The position numbers were made by a program, and so were the translations under genes. A stretch of 64,000 bases of DNA, taken from contig AP025252.1 of assembly GCA_016865505.2 (NCBI GenBank), positions 5,664,137-5,728,136 on the forward strand. Reading direction: 5' to 3'. A model generated the notes under the pieces. The model saw only the letters and a list, made by a program, of their open reading frames with translations, ran no database searches and had not been told where the DNA came from. Positions 48,753 through 58,589 of the stretch are shown one piece after another (the stretch's first letter is position 1; each line of letters begins with the position of its first letter). This DNA is from Bryobacterales bacterium F-183 (GTDB lineage Bacteria; Acidobacteriota; Terriglobia; Bryobacterales; Bryobacteraceae).

Positions 48753-49642
48753 TCGTAATTGGCTCCCGCGGCTCTCAGCTCGCGCTCTGGCAGGCACGTT
48801 GGGTACAGTCCCAACTCGAAGCCGCCGGCGAAACGTGCCGCATCGAAATCATCACCACCACGGGTGACCGCATCACTGGCGTACCTCTTGCCAAAGTCGG
48901 CACCAAAGGCCTCTTCACCAAAGAGATTGAGGACGCCCTGCTCGACGGCTCCGTCGACCTCGCCGTACACAGCCTCAAGGACATGCCCACGGACCTTCCG
49001 CCCGGCCTCGCCCTCGCCGCGATCCCTGTCCGCGAGGATGTTCGCGATGCCATGGTCGGCTCCACCATCGCCGATCTCAAGCCGGGTTCTCTCGTCGGTA
49101 CAAGCTCTCTCCGCCGCACCGCGCAGTTGAAGGCCCTGCGGCCGGACCTCCGCGTCGAATCCGTTCGCGGCAACGTCGACACGCGCCTCCGCAAGCTCGA
49201 TGAAGGCCAGTACGACGCCATCCTGCTCGCCGCCGCCGGACTCCGCCGCCTCGGGCTCGAAAGCCGCATCGCCGAGTACATCAACCCCGTGCACATGTGT
49301 CCCGCAGCCGGCCAGGGCGCGCTCGCCATTGAAACCCGCGACGATCGCACCGATGTCGCCAAGCGCCTGCTCGAACACACACCCACTCGAGTCGCCATCA
49401 CTGCCGAACGTGCGCTGCTTGGCGCTCTTGGTGGAGGTTGCCAGGTACCAATCGGCGCCCACGCGACCGTGGATGGCGAGAACGTCCACCTGCAAGGCTT
49501 GGTCGCCGCCGCCGACGGCCTCCACATCGTACGGGGCGAGAAGCGAGGCATCGCCGCCAACGCCGCGGAACTCGGCCGGACCCTCGCCGAGGAACTCATG
49601 GCCCAGGGCGCCGACAAGCTCCTCGCACAGCGCGAAGCCTAG
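48749..49642 (+). CDS. hemC: porphobilinogen deaminase (hydroxymethylbilane synthase)
   Basis: Joins four porphobilinogen units into hydroxymethylbilane in the cytoplasm. The 297-residue protein has GSRGSQLALWQA at the start, the substrate loop SLKDMPTDLPPGLALAAI, and the dipyrromethane-cofactor cysteine Cys231 in LGGGCQVPIGA. Length fits the family (about 300-310). The ATG overlaps hemA (ATGA) and hemD starts 3 nt after its stop. Confidence 0.96.
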   Translation: MIVIGSRGSQLALWQARWVQSQLEAAGETCRIEIITTTGDRITGVPLAKVGTKGLFTKEIEDALLDGSVDLAVHSLKDMPTDLPPGLALAAIPVREDVRDAMVGSTIADLKPGSLVGTSSLRRTAQLKALRPDLRVESVRGNVDTRLRKLDEGQYDAILLAAAGLRRLGLESRIAEYINPVHMCPAAGQGALAIETRDDRTDVAKRLLEHTPTRVAITAERALLGALGGGCQVPIGAHATVDGENVHLQGLVAAADGLHIVRGEKRGIAANAAELGRTLAEELMAQGADKLLAQREA

Positions 49643-49645
49643 CCC

Positions 49646-50371
49646 ATGCAAGTCGTCGTGACGCGAGCCCGCGAACAATCCTCGCAGCTATCGGACAAGC
49701 TGCGGGCCGCGGGCTTCGAACCCGTCGAACTCCCGCTCATCGAACTCGTCCCGCCCCTCGACTGGACCGCAGCCGACAACGCCATCGCGCAAATCGAAAC
49801 CTACGACTGGATCCTGTTCACCAGCGCCAACGCCGTACGCTTCCTCGCCACCAGGCTCGACAAGCCCGTCACGACAGCCAAGGTCTGCTGCATCGGCTCC
49901 TCCACCAAACAAGTCGCCGAACAGTACGGCTGGACCGTCGACCTTGTACCCGCGGAGTACGTCGCAGAAAGCGTCGTCGAAGCCTTCGCCAACAACATCC
50001 CAAAGAAGCTTTTTCTGCCCAGAGCGGCCGTGGCGCGAGACACCGTACCCGAAGCATTAAAGGCCATCGGAACCCACGTGGATGTCGCCGAGGTGTACCG
50101 CAACGTCATCCCCGCCGACGCCGCCGCAAATGCGCAAGCAGTATTCGCGCAGAAGCCCGCGTGGATTGCCTTCACCAGCTCATCCACAGTCAAGAACCTC
50201 ATGCAGGTCATCGAACGGGACTGGCTGCGCAACACCAAGATCGCCTCCATCGGACCCGTCACCACAGAGACCGCGCGCAAGCACGGCCTCACCGTCGATG
50301 CCGAAGCATCGCCCCACACCATGGACGCGTTGGTGGAATCAATAACGAGGCTGGTTCGCGGACGACAGTAA
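49646..50371 (+). CDS. hemD: uroporphyrinogen-III synthase
   Basis: Closes hydroxymethylbilane into uroporphyrinogen III with inversion of ring D. The 241-residue protein is typical of this poorly conserved family: MQVVVTRAREQSSQLSDKLR, then DWILFTSANAVRFLA (about 52-66), and a C-terminal AFTSSSTVKNLM with IGPVTTETARKHGL. It is last of the hemX-A-C-D operon. hemB and hemL are not here. Its 3' end overlaps the convergent DUF4440 gene by 33 bp. Confidence 0.92.
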   Translation: MQVVVTRAREQSSQLSDKLRAAGFEPVELPLIELVPPLDWTAADNAIAQIETYDWILFTSANAVRFLATRLDKPVTTAKVCCIGSSTKQVAEQYGWTVDLVPAEYVAESVVEAFANNIPKKLFLPRAAVARDTVPEALKAIGTHVDVAEVYRNVIPADAAANAQAVFAQKPAWIAFTSSSTVKNLMQVIERDWLRNTKIASIGPVTTETARKHGLTVDAEASPHTMDALVESITRLVRGRQ

Positions 50372-50896
50372 GCTGCTGTCCATCCGCATGCGGCGCCGAA
50401 TCGCCGCAATCGCCCACAAAACCGAAGGAATCGCCGCGCCAATCAGCAGCGGACGCCAGATGCCCGTAAAGCTCGGCGATGTGGACACCACACGCGTCGA
50501 CACCTTCCACTGGTTGTCGCGACGCACCCACGTATCGGCCACTACAGAATCATCCTGCAGCCCGATGCCGCGTATGTCGCCCGTGCAAGTCAGCCGTCCG
50601 GAAGCGATCGCAAAATCGCCATAATTCCGTACTTGCGTGTTCTTGTACTCGCACTCCGCGCTTTCCATCAGCCGCGCCTGCCGTAGCCATTCGGCACGAT
50701 TGATCGATTTGCCGCTCTCCGGCAAAAAGGCGAGAAACTCATCGGCCATCAGACGATTGAGAGTGGCCTCATCCTTCTGGCCAACCGCGTTCATCCATTC
50801 GGAAGACAGCCGTTCAATGATCTGTTCCACGGGTTGCGTGAAAGCGGGGATTGCTGCGGCAACCGCTGCCAGCAGGACGCCCAAGCGTACGCGCAT
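50339..50896 (-). CDS. exported DUF4440/NTF2-like protein with C-terminal membrane helix
   Basis: 185 residues with a signal peptide (MRVRLGVLLAAVAAAIPAFTQ). An NTF2-fold DUF4440 domain follows (SEWMNAVGQKDEATLNRLMA and ADTWVRRDNQWKVSTRV), then one hydrophobic helix (about 148-164) and a basic tail. The domain is found in small enzymes and binding proteins, and no function can be assigned. The C-terminal tail codons overlap hemD antisense by 33 bp, so the real stop may matter for hemD expression. It lies 12 nt downstream of the hydrolase gene. Confidence 0.75.
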   Translation of the reverse strand: MRVRLGVLLAAVAAAIPAFTQPVEQIIERLSSEWMNAVGQKDEATLNRLMADEFLAFLPESGKSINRAEWLRQARLMESAECEYKNTQVRNYGDFAIASGRLTCTGDIRGIGLQDDSVVADTWVRRDNQWKVSTRVVSTSPSFTGIWRPLLIGAAIPSVLWAIAAIRRRMRMDSSLLSSANQPRY

Positions 50897-50908
50897 CCAT
50901 ACAGATTA

Positions 50909-51784
50909 CTACTGCAACAACCACGCTCGCATCATCCGCGTCACCTTCTCCGGCGCATCCTGCTGTACAAAATGCCCTGCCCCGGGGATTGTCATCAACG
51001 TCAGATCATTGCCAATCCAATCCCAGGTATTGTTCAGTGCGCCGGACAGCAACGCCCAGTCATCGAGCCCATGAAACATCAGCACCGGCATCGCGACCTT
51101 CTTCATCTCACCCGACGGCGCCTGGTACGGCTCCCGCGGATAATTCACGCGATAGTACGCCATCATCGCCGCAAAGTCGGACTTCTGAAACGCCTCAATG
51201 TACTTCGCCTTCGCCGCCGGATCCTTCACCCAACTCGCCAACCCTTCGGCCTTCAGCGCCGCCTCAGACCCCGGCTTTTGGAAGTTCCGCGCGTACTCGC
51301 TAGCCTTCTGCTGCGCCGGGTTCGTCGCCAATTCACGGCCCAGGCCGTAAGGATGCGGCAGATTCAGGATGATCAGCTTGTCCACAAACTGCGGCGCATT
51401 CAGTGCAACCTGCCACGCGACAGCGCCACCCCAATCATGCCCGACGACAATCGCCTTCTCTTTCCCCAGCGACCGGATCACGGCAATCACATCGCCGACC
51501 AGATTCCGCATCGAGTAGTTGGCATCGCCCTTCGGCTTATCGCTCAGGTTGTACCCGCGCTGGTCAATCGCCACCACTTGAAAGCGATCCGAAAGCCCCG
51601 CCATCTGATGCCGCCACGAATACCAGTAATCCGGGAAGCCGTGAATCATCACCACCAGCGGACCGCTTCCAATGGAAGCGTAATGGATCTTCACACCATT
51701 GCTATCCGCATACCCGTGTGTCACCTTCGCATCAAAATCCTGCGCCGCCAAAAGCATGGGAAAAAGCATAGCAATGGTTTTCAT
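50909..51784 (-). CDS. exported alpha/beta hydrolase, epoxide hydrolase-like
   Basis: 291 residues with a short signal peptide ([14 protein letters not shown]). It has the oxyanion motif [10 protein letters not shown], an aspartate nucleophile in [10 protein letters not shown] (about 116-125), an acid in HGLDDWAL and the histidine in GAGHFVQQD. The aspartate nucleophile places it with epoxide hydrolases, haloalkane dehalogenases or fluoroacetate dehalogenases, not serine esterases. Its start overlaps the stop of the TPR gene by 4 nt (ATGA), so they are co-translated. Confidence 0.85.
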   Translation of the reverse strand: MKTIAMLFPMLLAAQDFDAKVTHGYADSNGVKIHYASIGSGPLVVMIHGFPDYWYSWRHQMAGLSDRFQVVAIDQRGYNLSDKPKGDANYSMRNLVGDVIAVIRSLGKEKAIVVGHDWGGAVAWQVALNAPQFVDKLIILNLPHPYGLGRELATNPAQQKASEYARNFQKPGSEAALKAEGLASWVKDPAAKAKYIEAFQKSDFAAMMAYYRVNYPREPYQAPSGEMKKVAMPVLMFHGLDDWALLSGALNNTWDWIGNDLTLMTIPGAGHFVQQDAPEKVTRMMRAWLLQ

Positions 51785-53436
51785 AGATCCCCTAACTGTA
51801 ACTTGACCTCAGCCGTCTTCCACGCCTCTTCAAACTGCGCCTGCACCTGCGCGACCGCCGCCGTCTTCTTCTGCGCCCGCAAAGCCTCCAGCAACCCGAA
51901 CAACAAACGTCCATCGCGAGGATGCATCGCCAAGCCTTCGCGGAACACCGTCTCCGCCTCAGCTGCTTTACCGGCCTTCAGCAAAGCCGCGCCCAAGGAC
52001 TGCCGCACCGGGTAATACCAGGCCGCCGGCTCATCATAGTTCGTCGCATCCTCCGCCACCACCGCCTGCCGCCACAACGCGATCGCCCCATCCCAATCCT
52101 TGCGCGATTCCGCAATCGCTGCCGACGCCACATGCACGCCAACACCCAACACAGGCTTGGCAAAGTTCGTCGTCCCGTACGGCGCATCATCGGGAATCAG
52201 TGCCACCGCCGCCGCGTAGGCATCGCGCATCTTCTCCGCCTCCGCCGTGCGACCTTTCCCCGCCAGCGCCAGTGCCTGCGCGTAATGCCACAACATCCCC
52301 CGCTGCGACCTGGAATCGGCAGGCTTCGGCAACGCCAGCACCGCATCCCACCGGTGGAACTGCAACTCCACCAGCCACTCAATCAATACAAAAGGCTCGA
52401 GCATCGGCATGTCTTTCACCGCCGGCGCGACATTCGCCGTCATCATCGCCGCCGCACGCTTCGCATCCGTGTACCTGCCCTGAAAAGCCCGCGCCACCGC
52501 GATGAAGTGCAGGTTATGCGTGTAGTACATCAACGGATACACACCGGTCGCGCCACTTGCCGCAATAAACGCGCGATCCGCCTTCGCCGCATACTCGTTG
52601 CTCACTGCCGTCTTCTCGTAATCACCAAGTTGCAGGTAAATGTGACCCGGCATGTGGACAATATGCCCGGAATTCGGCGCAATTCGACCCAACCGGTCCG
52701 CCGACGGCAACGCCTTCTCCGGATGCTTGGAAGCCTCAACGGCATGGATGTAGTAATGATTCGCCCCCAGATGATCCGGGTCGCGACGCAGCACCCGCTC
52801 GAGCGTCGCCACAATCTCTGCCGTACCCTCCGCCGCAGTACCGTCCTTCTTCCAAAGCTTCCAAGGATTCAAATCCATCAGGCTCTCCGCAAAGATCGTC
52901 GCGGCATCCAGGTCATCTGGAAAAGCCTCCGCCAAATCCCGCATCGCATCCGCAAAATCCCGCGCCAACTTCTTCAAGTCCGCCTTAGGATCATCGCTGT
53001 ACCGCTTCGCCAGCGCCGCAATGTACGCCTTCTCATTCGCCGGCGCATTGGCGGACAGCTTCAACGCCTTCTGCACTGCCTCGTACGCCGCCTTCTCCTT
53101 TGCGGGGTCCACATCCATGTTGATGTTCGGCCCCAGGGCGTACGCGATCCCCCAGTACGGCATCGCCGCAAACGGATCGAGCGCCGCAGCCTTTTCAAAC
53201 GACCGTACCGCCTCGTCGTGGTTGAAGCCGTACACCAGCATCAACCCCTGGTCAAAGTACTTCTGCGCCAGCGGACTCCGCGTCTGTATCGGATGCCGGA
53301 TCTTGCCCAACCCGGTCAACAGCGTCACCGGCTTCTGCGGAGCGCCGGCGGCCCCATGTCCACCGCCATGCTGCTGCGCGATCACCGCCAGCGGCAGCAA
53401 CAAAAATACAAGCGGCAGGCATTTGTTTGCGATCAT
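51781..53436 (-). CDS. exported TPR-repeat protein
   Basis: From ATG 53436 ([20 protein letters not shown]) the protein has 551 residues with a Sec signal peptide and a histidine/glycine-rich segment [11 protein letters not shown]. Degenerate tetratricopeptide repeats fill the rest: [20 protein letters not shown] at the start, and [20 protein letters not shown] near the end. The conserved block [13 protein letters not shown] and the [10 protein letters not shown] region are typical of a common family of unknown function. The frame continues 23 codons upstream, but the signal peptide marks the start. Confidence 0.82.
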   Translation of the reverse strand: MIANKCLPLVFLLLPLAVIAQQHGGGHGAAGAPQKPVTLLTGLGKIRHPIQTRSPLAQKYFDQGLMLVYGFNHDEAVRSFEKAAALDPFAAMPYWGIAYALGPNINMDVDPAKEKAAYEAVQKALKLSANAPANEKAYIAALAKRYSDDPKADLKKLARDFADAMRDLAEAFPDDLDAATIFAESLMDLNPWKLWKKDGTAAEGTAEIVATLERVLRRDPDHLGANHYYIHAVEASKHPEKALPSADRLGRIAPNSGHIVHMPGHIYLQLGDYEKTAVSNEYAAKADRAFIAASGATGVYPLMYYTHNLHFIAVARAFQGRYTDAKRAAAMMTANVAPAVKDMPMLEPFVLIEWLVELQFHRWDAVLALPKPADSRSQRGMLWHYAQALALAGKGRTAEAEKMRDAYAAAVALIPDDAPYGTTNFAKPVLGVGVHVASAAIAESRKDWDGAIALWRQAVVAEDATNYDEPAAWYYPVRQSLGAALLKAGKAAEAETVFREGLAMHPRDGRLLFGLLEALRAQKKTAAVAQVQAQFEEAWKTAEVKLQLGDL

Positions 53437-53443
53437 AAATCGT

Positions 53444-54694
53444 ATGGATAACGCGTTAGGTTTTGAGTTGCAATCGGACCCCATCCTCTCGGCAGACGAA
53501 GTCATCGGCCTCGAAAAGCAGTACCTGCTGCAGAACTACGCGCGATATCCGCTGGTGCTCGACCGTGGCAAGGGCTGCTACCTCTACGACAAGGCCGGCA
53601 AGCGCTATCTGGACCTCATCTCCGGCATCGGCGTCAACTCGCTCGGCTACGCCCACCCGCGCATCACCAAGGTCATCCAGAAGCAGGCAGCGCTCCTGCT
53701 CCACACCTCAAACCTCTACTATCACGAATACCAGGGCCGCCTCGCGCAAAAGCTGTCCGAAGCCTCCGGTCTCCAGCGCGTCTTTTTCTGCAATAGCGGC
53801 GCGGAAGCCATGGAAGGCGCTCTCAAGATGGCGCGCTCCCACGGCCGCAAGATCTCGCCCGATAAGTTCGAGTTGATCGCCCTGGAAGACAGCTTCCACG
53901 GCCGTACCTTCGGCGCACTTTCCATCACCGGCCAGCCCAAGTACCGCAACGATTTTGAACCGCTCCTGCCCGGCGTCAAGTTCGTACCCCGCAACAGCGA
54001 ACGCGCGCTCGAAGCAGCCTTTAGCGACAACACCGCAGCCTTCATTGTGGAAGTCATCCAGGGTGAAGGCGGCATCAAGCCCGTCTGCGAACGCATGCTC
54101 AAAAAAGCACGCGCCCTGTGCGACAAGCACAACGCCCTGCTCATCTTCGACGAAATCCAGTGCGGCGTCGGACGCACCGGCACGTACTTCGCCTATCAGC
54201 TCTTCGACCCCATCATCCTGCCGGACATCACCGTCCTCGCCAAGCCCATCTCCTGCGGCCTCCCCATGGGCGCGATCCTCGCCAGCGACAAAGCAGCAGC
54301 TGCTATCGCTCCCGGCATGCACGGCACCACGTATGGCGGCGGCCCCCTCACCACGCGCGTCGCCGTCGAGTTCATGGACATCCTCGCGGAACTTTTGCCG
54401 TCGATCACCTCCACCGGCAGCTATTTCCGCATGCGCCTCACCGAACTCGCCCGCAAGTTCGACTTCATTCAGGAAATCCGCGGCGTCGGCCTCATGATCG
54501 GCATCCAGATGAGCGTACCCGGCAAGCAAATGGTGCTCGACGGCATTGAAGAAGGCCTCCTCTTCAACTGCACGCACGACACAGTACTCCGCTTCCTCCC
54601 GCCGTACATCCTGAGTGAAGAAGAAGTGGACCGCGCCGTAGAAGGCCTCGAACGCGTCTTCACCAAGCACGTCAACCGCCAACAGAACTTGTAA
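53444..54694 (+). CDS. argD: class III aminotransferase, acetylornithine aminotransferase-like
   Basis: PLP-dependent transaminase of 416 residues. It has GKRYLDLISGIGVNSLGYAH (about 52-71), the PLP phosphate site NSGAEAMEGALKMAR (about 117-131), SFHGRTFGALS, the aspartate in LIFDEIQCGVGRTG and the Schiff-base lysine in LAKPISCGLPMGA. ArgD works in arginine synthesis, but no other arg gene is adjacent, so a broader ornithine or 4-aminobutyrate aminotransferase role is possible. The start codon is only 7 bp from the divergent TPR gene start. Confidence 0.85.
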   Translation: MDNALGFELQSDPILSADEVIGLEKQYLLQNYARYPLVLDRGKGCYLYDKAGKRYLDLISGIGVNSLGYAHPRITKVIQKQAALLLHTSNLYYHEYQGRLAQKLSEASGLQRVFFCNSGAEAMEGALKMARSHGRKISPDKFELIALEDSFHGRTFGALSITGQPKYRNDFEPLLPGVKFVPRNSERALEAAFSDNTAAFIVEVIQGEGGIKPVCERMLKKARALCDKHNALLIFDEIQCGVGRTGTYFAYQLFDPIILPDITVLAKPISCGLPMGAILASDKAAAAIAPGMHGTTYGGGPLTTRVAVEFMDILAELLPSITSTGSYFRMRLTELARKFDFIQEIRGVGLMIGIQMSVPGKQMVLDGIEEGLLFNCTHDTVLRFLPPYILSEEEVDRAVEGLERVFTKHVNRQQNL

Positions 54695-54711
54695 TAAGCT
54701 GAGTAGCGACC

Positions 54712-55563
54712 ATGACGCTTACACGCCGATCCGCCCTTGCCGCAACCGTCGCCATCGGAGCCTCGCTGTCCCGCCGCCTCACCGCCGCGGGCAACAGCGT
54801 CAATCATTCGGTATGCAAGTGGTGCTACGCCAAGACGCCGCTCGAAACCTTGTGCCAGTCCGCCAAGGACATCGGCCTCTCGTCGATCGAACTCCTCGGT
54901 CCGAGCGACTGGCCGATGCTCCAGAAGTACGGCCTCACCTGCGCCATGGCGACCAATCCCACCGTGGACGGCCTGGGCGGCATCACCAAAGCATTCAACC
55001 GCATCGAACATCACGACAAGCTCGTGGCCGCCTATGAGGACTACATCCCCAAAGCCGCGGCCGCGGGCCTCAAGAACGTCATCTGCTTTTCCGGCAATCG
55101 CGACGGCATGCCGGACGAAAAGGGCATGGAAAACTGCGCCATCGGACTCAAGCGTCTGATGCCCATCGCAGAAAAACACAAGATCACGTTGGTGATGGAG
55201 CTACTCAACTCCAAGGTCAACCACCCGGACTACATGTGTGACCACACCGAGTGGGGCGTTGCCATGTGCAAGAAGGTTGGCAGTGAAAATATCAAGCTGC
55301 TCTACGACATCTATCACATGCAAATCATGGAAGGCGACGTGATCGCCACCATCAAGAAGCACAACCCCTATATCGCGCACTATCACACCGGTGGCGTACC
55401 CGGCCGTCACGAAATCGACGACAGCCAGGAACTTTACTACCCAGCCATCGTGAAGGCGATCGTAGAAACCGGCTTTAAAGGCTTTGTCGGGCAGGAATTC
55501 GTCCCCGCGCGACCCGATGCCCTGGCCTCGCTCAAGCAGGGCGTGCAGATCTGCAACGTCTAG
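54712..55563 (+). CDS. Tat-exported hydroxypyruvate isomerase-like TIM-barrel protein
   Basis: 283 residues with a twin-arginine-type signal (MTLTRRSALAATVAIGAS). The mature part is a xylose-isomerase-like TIM barrel of the Hyi group: IELLGPSDWPMLQKYGL, ITLVMELLNSKVNHPDYM with the metal-ligand glutamate, LLYDIYHMQIMEGD, and YHTGGVPGRHEIDD with a ligand histidine. Such proteins isomerise hydroxypyruvate, tagatose or other sugars. A Tat-exported member suggests sugar conversion in the periplasm. It follows argD by 17 nt. Confidence 0.83.
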   Translation: MTLTRRSALAATVAIGASLSRRLTAAGNSVNHSVCKWCYAKTPLETLCQSAKDIGLSSIELLGPSDWPMLQKYGLTCAMATNPTVDGLGGITKAFNRIEHHDKLVAAYEDYIPKAAAAGLKNVICFSGNRDGMPDEKGMENCAIGLKRLMPIAEKHKITLVMELLNSKVNHPDYMCDHTEWGVAMCKKVGSENIKLLYDIYHMQIMEGDVIATIKKHNPYIAHYHTGGVPGRHEIDDSQELYYPAIVKAIVETGFKGFVGQEFVPARPDALASLKQGVQICNV

Positions 55564-55646
55564 CCCGTACCCGCCCACACGGAGAATCAGTCCGCTCATA
55601 AAAAAGAAACTGCCAGTTGGCGAAGTAGCCGTCAAAATCGGAATCG

Positions 55647-58100
55647 ATGCGACGCTACCTTCGCCAGGCCTGGAGACAGGCATTCCTGCAGCAGCGCGGC
55701 TTCTCCGCCATCGTCATCCTCACCATCGGACTCACCGTCGGCGCCGCAGCCTCCGTCTTCAGCCTCTTCGATGCCGCCATGCTGCGCCCGTTCCCGTACC
55801 CGCAGCCTGACCGTCTCGTCCGCCTCGAAAGCTACCTCACCACCGATCGGGACTCCTGGCAATCCGTCTCGCTGTACGATTTTGAGGACTTCGCCAAGCG
55901 CTCCACCAGCTTTACGTCGCTCGGCGCCTACACCACGTACACCAACCCGCTCACCAGCGGCTCCGGTCCCGCCCAGCCCGTACGCATGACCTTCGCTACC
56001 CCCGGCCTCTTCGATGCGCTCGGCGTCAAACCCGCTGTCGGACGCTTCTACACCCGCGCAGAGGACGCCATCGGCGGCGCTGTACGCAAAGCCGTCATCT
56101 CCCACGGGCTCTGGCAAAGCCTCTTTGGCAACAGCCAAACCGCGCTCGGATCGACCATCCAACTCCGCGGCCAGTCCTTTGAGGTTATCGGCATCATGCC
56201 CCCGGGCATGGACTTCCCCTCCCGTACCCAAGTCTGGGTCCCGCTGTACGCCCGCTACGCGACCTACAAAGACGATTGGTGGAAGCGACGTGACGCTCGC
56301 GAGCATCAGGTCACCGGGCGCCTGCATGACGGCGTCAGCGTCGAACAAGCCAATCAGGAGGTAAAGGCCATCGCCGCAGGCCTCCGCGCCGAGCATCCGG
56401 AACAGAATCGCAACGCCGAGGCCCGCATCATCTCCTTCCGCGATGCCGAAACCTCAGGCGCACGTCCGTATCTCTATCTCGTCGCCGGCGCCGCGTTACT
56501 GCTGCTCCTGCTCGGCTGCGTTAACGTCGCAAATCTGATGGTGGCCCGCGCCGCCTCCCGCGAACGCGACATCGTCATCCGCCGCGCCCTCGGTGCCGGA
56601 CTCTGGCCGCTCACCGCCCAGCTACTCACAGAGGCCCTGCTCCTCTCCACCCTCGGCGCGATCCTGGGCCTCGGCCTCGCCTACTTGGGCATTCAGATCT
56701 TCCCGCTATTCCTGCCCGAAGACACGCCCACTTGGCTCAAGCTGGAACTCAACCCCAATCTCATCGCCTTCGCCGTCGCCACCTCAGCCCTCACGGCAAC
56801 CCTTGCTGCACTCCTGCCCGCGCTACACCAAACGCGAGCAAACGTGAACGATGTCTTAAAGCAGTCCTCCAAGGGCTCAGAAGGACACACCTTCGCCGCC
56901 TGGATCCGCCCAATCCTGGTCGCCGGTGAGATCGCCATCGCACTCATCCTCCTCGCCGGTGCAGGACTCATGATCCGCTCCTTCCAAACCGCCCTGGGTA
57001 TGGATCACGGCCTCGACGCAGAAAAGCTGGTGGTGGTCGACACCGGCTACTTCGTACCCGATGTTGCAAAAGAAGCCGCCGTACGCGCATACTCGGACTC
57101 CTACCGCCGCGTCCAACTCGAAATCGGTGCGTTACCCGGCGTCGTCTCCGTCAGTGGAGGCAGCATCGTGCCGTTTGTGAACCAGACGGAAGCACGCCCG
57201 GCCAGCGAACTCTATACGCTCCGCCGCTCCACCCGCGATCAGGCCTTCCGCCTGCCCTTCCAAGGCTCCGACGTCATGCCGGGCTTCTTCGCCACCCTCG
57301 GCGTACCCCTGCTCGACGGGCGGGACTTCACTGAGAACGACACCTTTGGCAGCCAGTCCGTCGTCATCATCAGCCAGCGCCTGGCTAGCGCGCTCTTCCC
57401 CAATGAACAAGCCGTCGGACAGCGCATCCGTTATGGCAACAACCAGTCGTACGATCCGTGGTCCACCGTCATCGGCGTCGTCGGCAACGTCCGCTATCAC
57501 GCCGCAGAAAACACCCCCGGCTATGAGATGTACTGGCCCTACCGTCAGTACCCCGGCCCTGGCATGCGCTTTGTCGTACGCACCCGTGAGGACGCGAGCG
57601 CCATCGTACCCCGCATCCGCGAAGCCATCCGTTCCGCCAACCCCGGCATGGCAATCAACCGTACGGTCGAAATGACAGACCTGATCGGCGAAAGCATCTG
57701 GCGCCGCCGTCTCTGGGGCGCGATTCTCTCCGTCTTTGCCGGAGTCGCACTGCTCCTGGCATCGGTGGGCATCTATGGTGTGATGAGTTTTCTGGTCTCT
57801 CGCCAGAAGAAGGAAATCGGCATCCGCCTCGCTATCGGAGCCTCACCCGGCACCGTCGCGCGTTGGGCCCTTGCCCGTGGCTTAAGACTGGCGCTGGCAG
57901 GCCTTGCAGTAGGCATCCTGCTCGCCGCCTTCGCCTCTACGGCCTTACTCCGCCCGCTCGTCTTCGGGATCCCCGCGCACGACCCCGTAGTCTTCATCAG
58001 CATCTCTGCCGTACTCTTGGGAGTGGCGCTAGTGGCCTGCCTCGGGCCTGCCCTTCGCGCTTCCCGTATCGACCCGGTAATCGCACTACGCGATAGCTAA
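55647..58100 (+). CDS. large FtsX/MacB-type permease (ADOP-like), no adjacent PadR
   Basis: 817 residues with an N-terminal helix (about 20-43), a MacB-like periplasmic domain, three helices (about 275-395), a second periplasmic domain and three C-terminal helices, i.e. two FtsX-like cores. Marks include LLLGCVNVANLMVARAASRE and RDIVIRRALGAG, repeated near the end as RQKKEIGIRLAIGA. These match the acidobacterial duplicated orphan permease group: no ATPase gene is adjacent and the function is unknown. It lacks the extra N-terminal cytoplasmic segment of the second permease. Its 3' end faces the VOC gene. Confidence 0.82.
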   Translation: MRRYLRQAWRQAFLQQRGFSAIVILTIGLTVGAAASVFSLFDAAMLRPFPYPQPDRLVRLESYLTTDRDSWQSVSLYDFEDFAKRSTSFTSLGAYTTYTNPLTSGSGPAQPVRMTFATPGLFDALGVKPAVGRFYTRAEDAIGGAVRKAVISHGLWQSLFGNSQTALGSTIQLRGQSFEVIGIMPPGMDFPSRTQVWVPLYARYATYKDDWWKRRDAREHQVTGRLHDGVSVEQANQEVKAIAAGLRAEHPEQNRNAEARIISFRDAETSGARPYLYLVAGAALLLLLLGCVNVANLMVARAASRERDIVIRRALGAGLWPLTAQLLTEALLLSTLGAILGLGLAYLGIQIFPLFLPEDTPTWLKLELNPNLIAFAVATSALTATLAALLPALHQTRANVNDVLKQSSKGSEGHTFAAWIRPILVAGEIAIALILLAGAGLMIRSFQTALGMDHGLDAEKLVVVDTGYFVPDVAKEAAVRAYSDSYRRVQLEIGALPGVVSVSGGSIVPFVNQTEARPASELYTLRRSTRDQAFRLPFQGSDVMPGFFATLGVPLLDGRDFTENDTFGSQSVVIISQRLASALFPNEQAVGQRIRYGNNQSYDPWSTVIGVVGNVRYHAAENTPGYEMYWPYRQYPGPGMRFVVRTREDASAIVPRIREAIRSANPGMAINRTVEMTDLIGESIWRRRLWGAILSVFAGVALLLASVGIYGVMSFLVSRQKKEIGIRLAIGASPGTVARWALARGLRLALAGLAVGILLAAFASTALLRPLVFGIPAHDPVVFISISAVLLGVALVACLGPALRASRIDPVIALRDS

Positions 58101-58577
58101 CTACCCTCGCCGAGCAGCCTCAATCGCCGCGATGTCGATCTTGCGCATCGTCATCATCGCCGACATTACGCGTCGAGCCGCTGCCGGATCGGGATCCGCC
58201 ATACCTTCCATCAGCGCGCGAGGCACAATCTGCCAGCGGATCCCAAAGCGATCCTGGCACCAACTGCACGCACTCTCCTTGCCGCCGTTGCTCACAATCG
58301 CATTCCAGTACCGGTCCGTCTCCTCTTGCGTGTCCGTGAACACCTGGAACGACACGGCATCGCTGTGCGGCACGCCAGGACCTCCATTCAGCCCCACAAA
58401 CGGCTGGCCGCACACCGTAAACTCCACCGTCAGTACATCGCAAGCTTTGCCGTTGGGATAATCCACCGGGGACCGCTGCACCGCCGTTACCTTGCTATCG
58501 GGAAATGTCGACGCATAAAAATTCGCCGCTTCTTCCGCATTTTTATCAAACCAAAGGCAGGTCTTGATTTTCTGCAT
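58101..58577 (-). CDS. VOC-superfamily PhnB-like protein
   Basis: 158-residue glyoxalase-fold protein of the PhnB/3-demethylubiquinone-methyltransferase-like group. It begins QKIKTCLWFDKNAEEAANFY (2-21) with a metal-site region. It has VEFTVCGQPFVGLNGGP (about 52-68), SFQVFTDTQEETDRYWNAIV and the conserved SACSWCQDRFGIRWQIVP. Function is not known. It converges with the first permease gene, with no gap after its stop, and sits 12 nt downstream of the second permease. Confidence 0.88.
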   Translation of the reverse strand: MQKIKTCLWFDKNAEEAANFYASTFPDSKVTAVQRSPVDYPNGKACDVLTVEFTVCGQPFVGLNGGPGVPHSDAVSFQVFTDTQEETDRYWNAIVSNGGKESACSWCQDRFGIRWQIVPRALMEGMADPDPAAARRVMSAMMTMRKIDIAAIEAARRG

Positions 58578-58589
58578 GACACCCCGATC

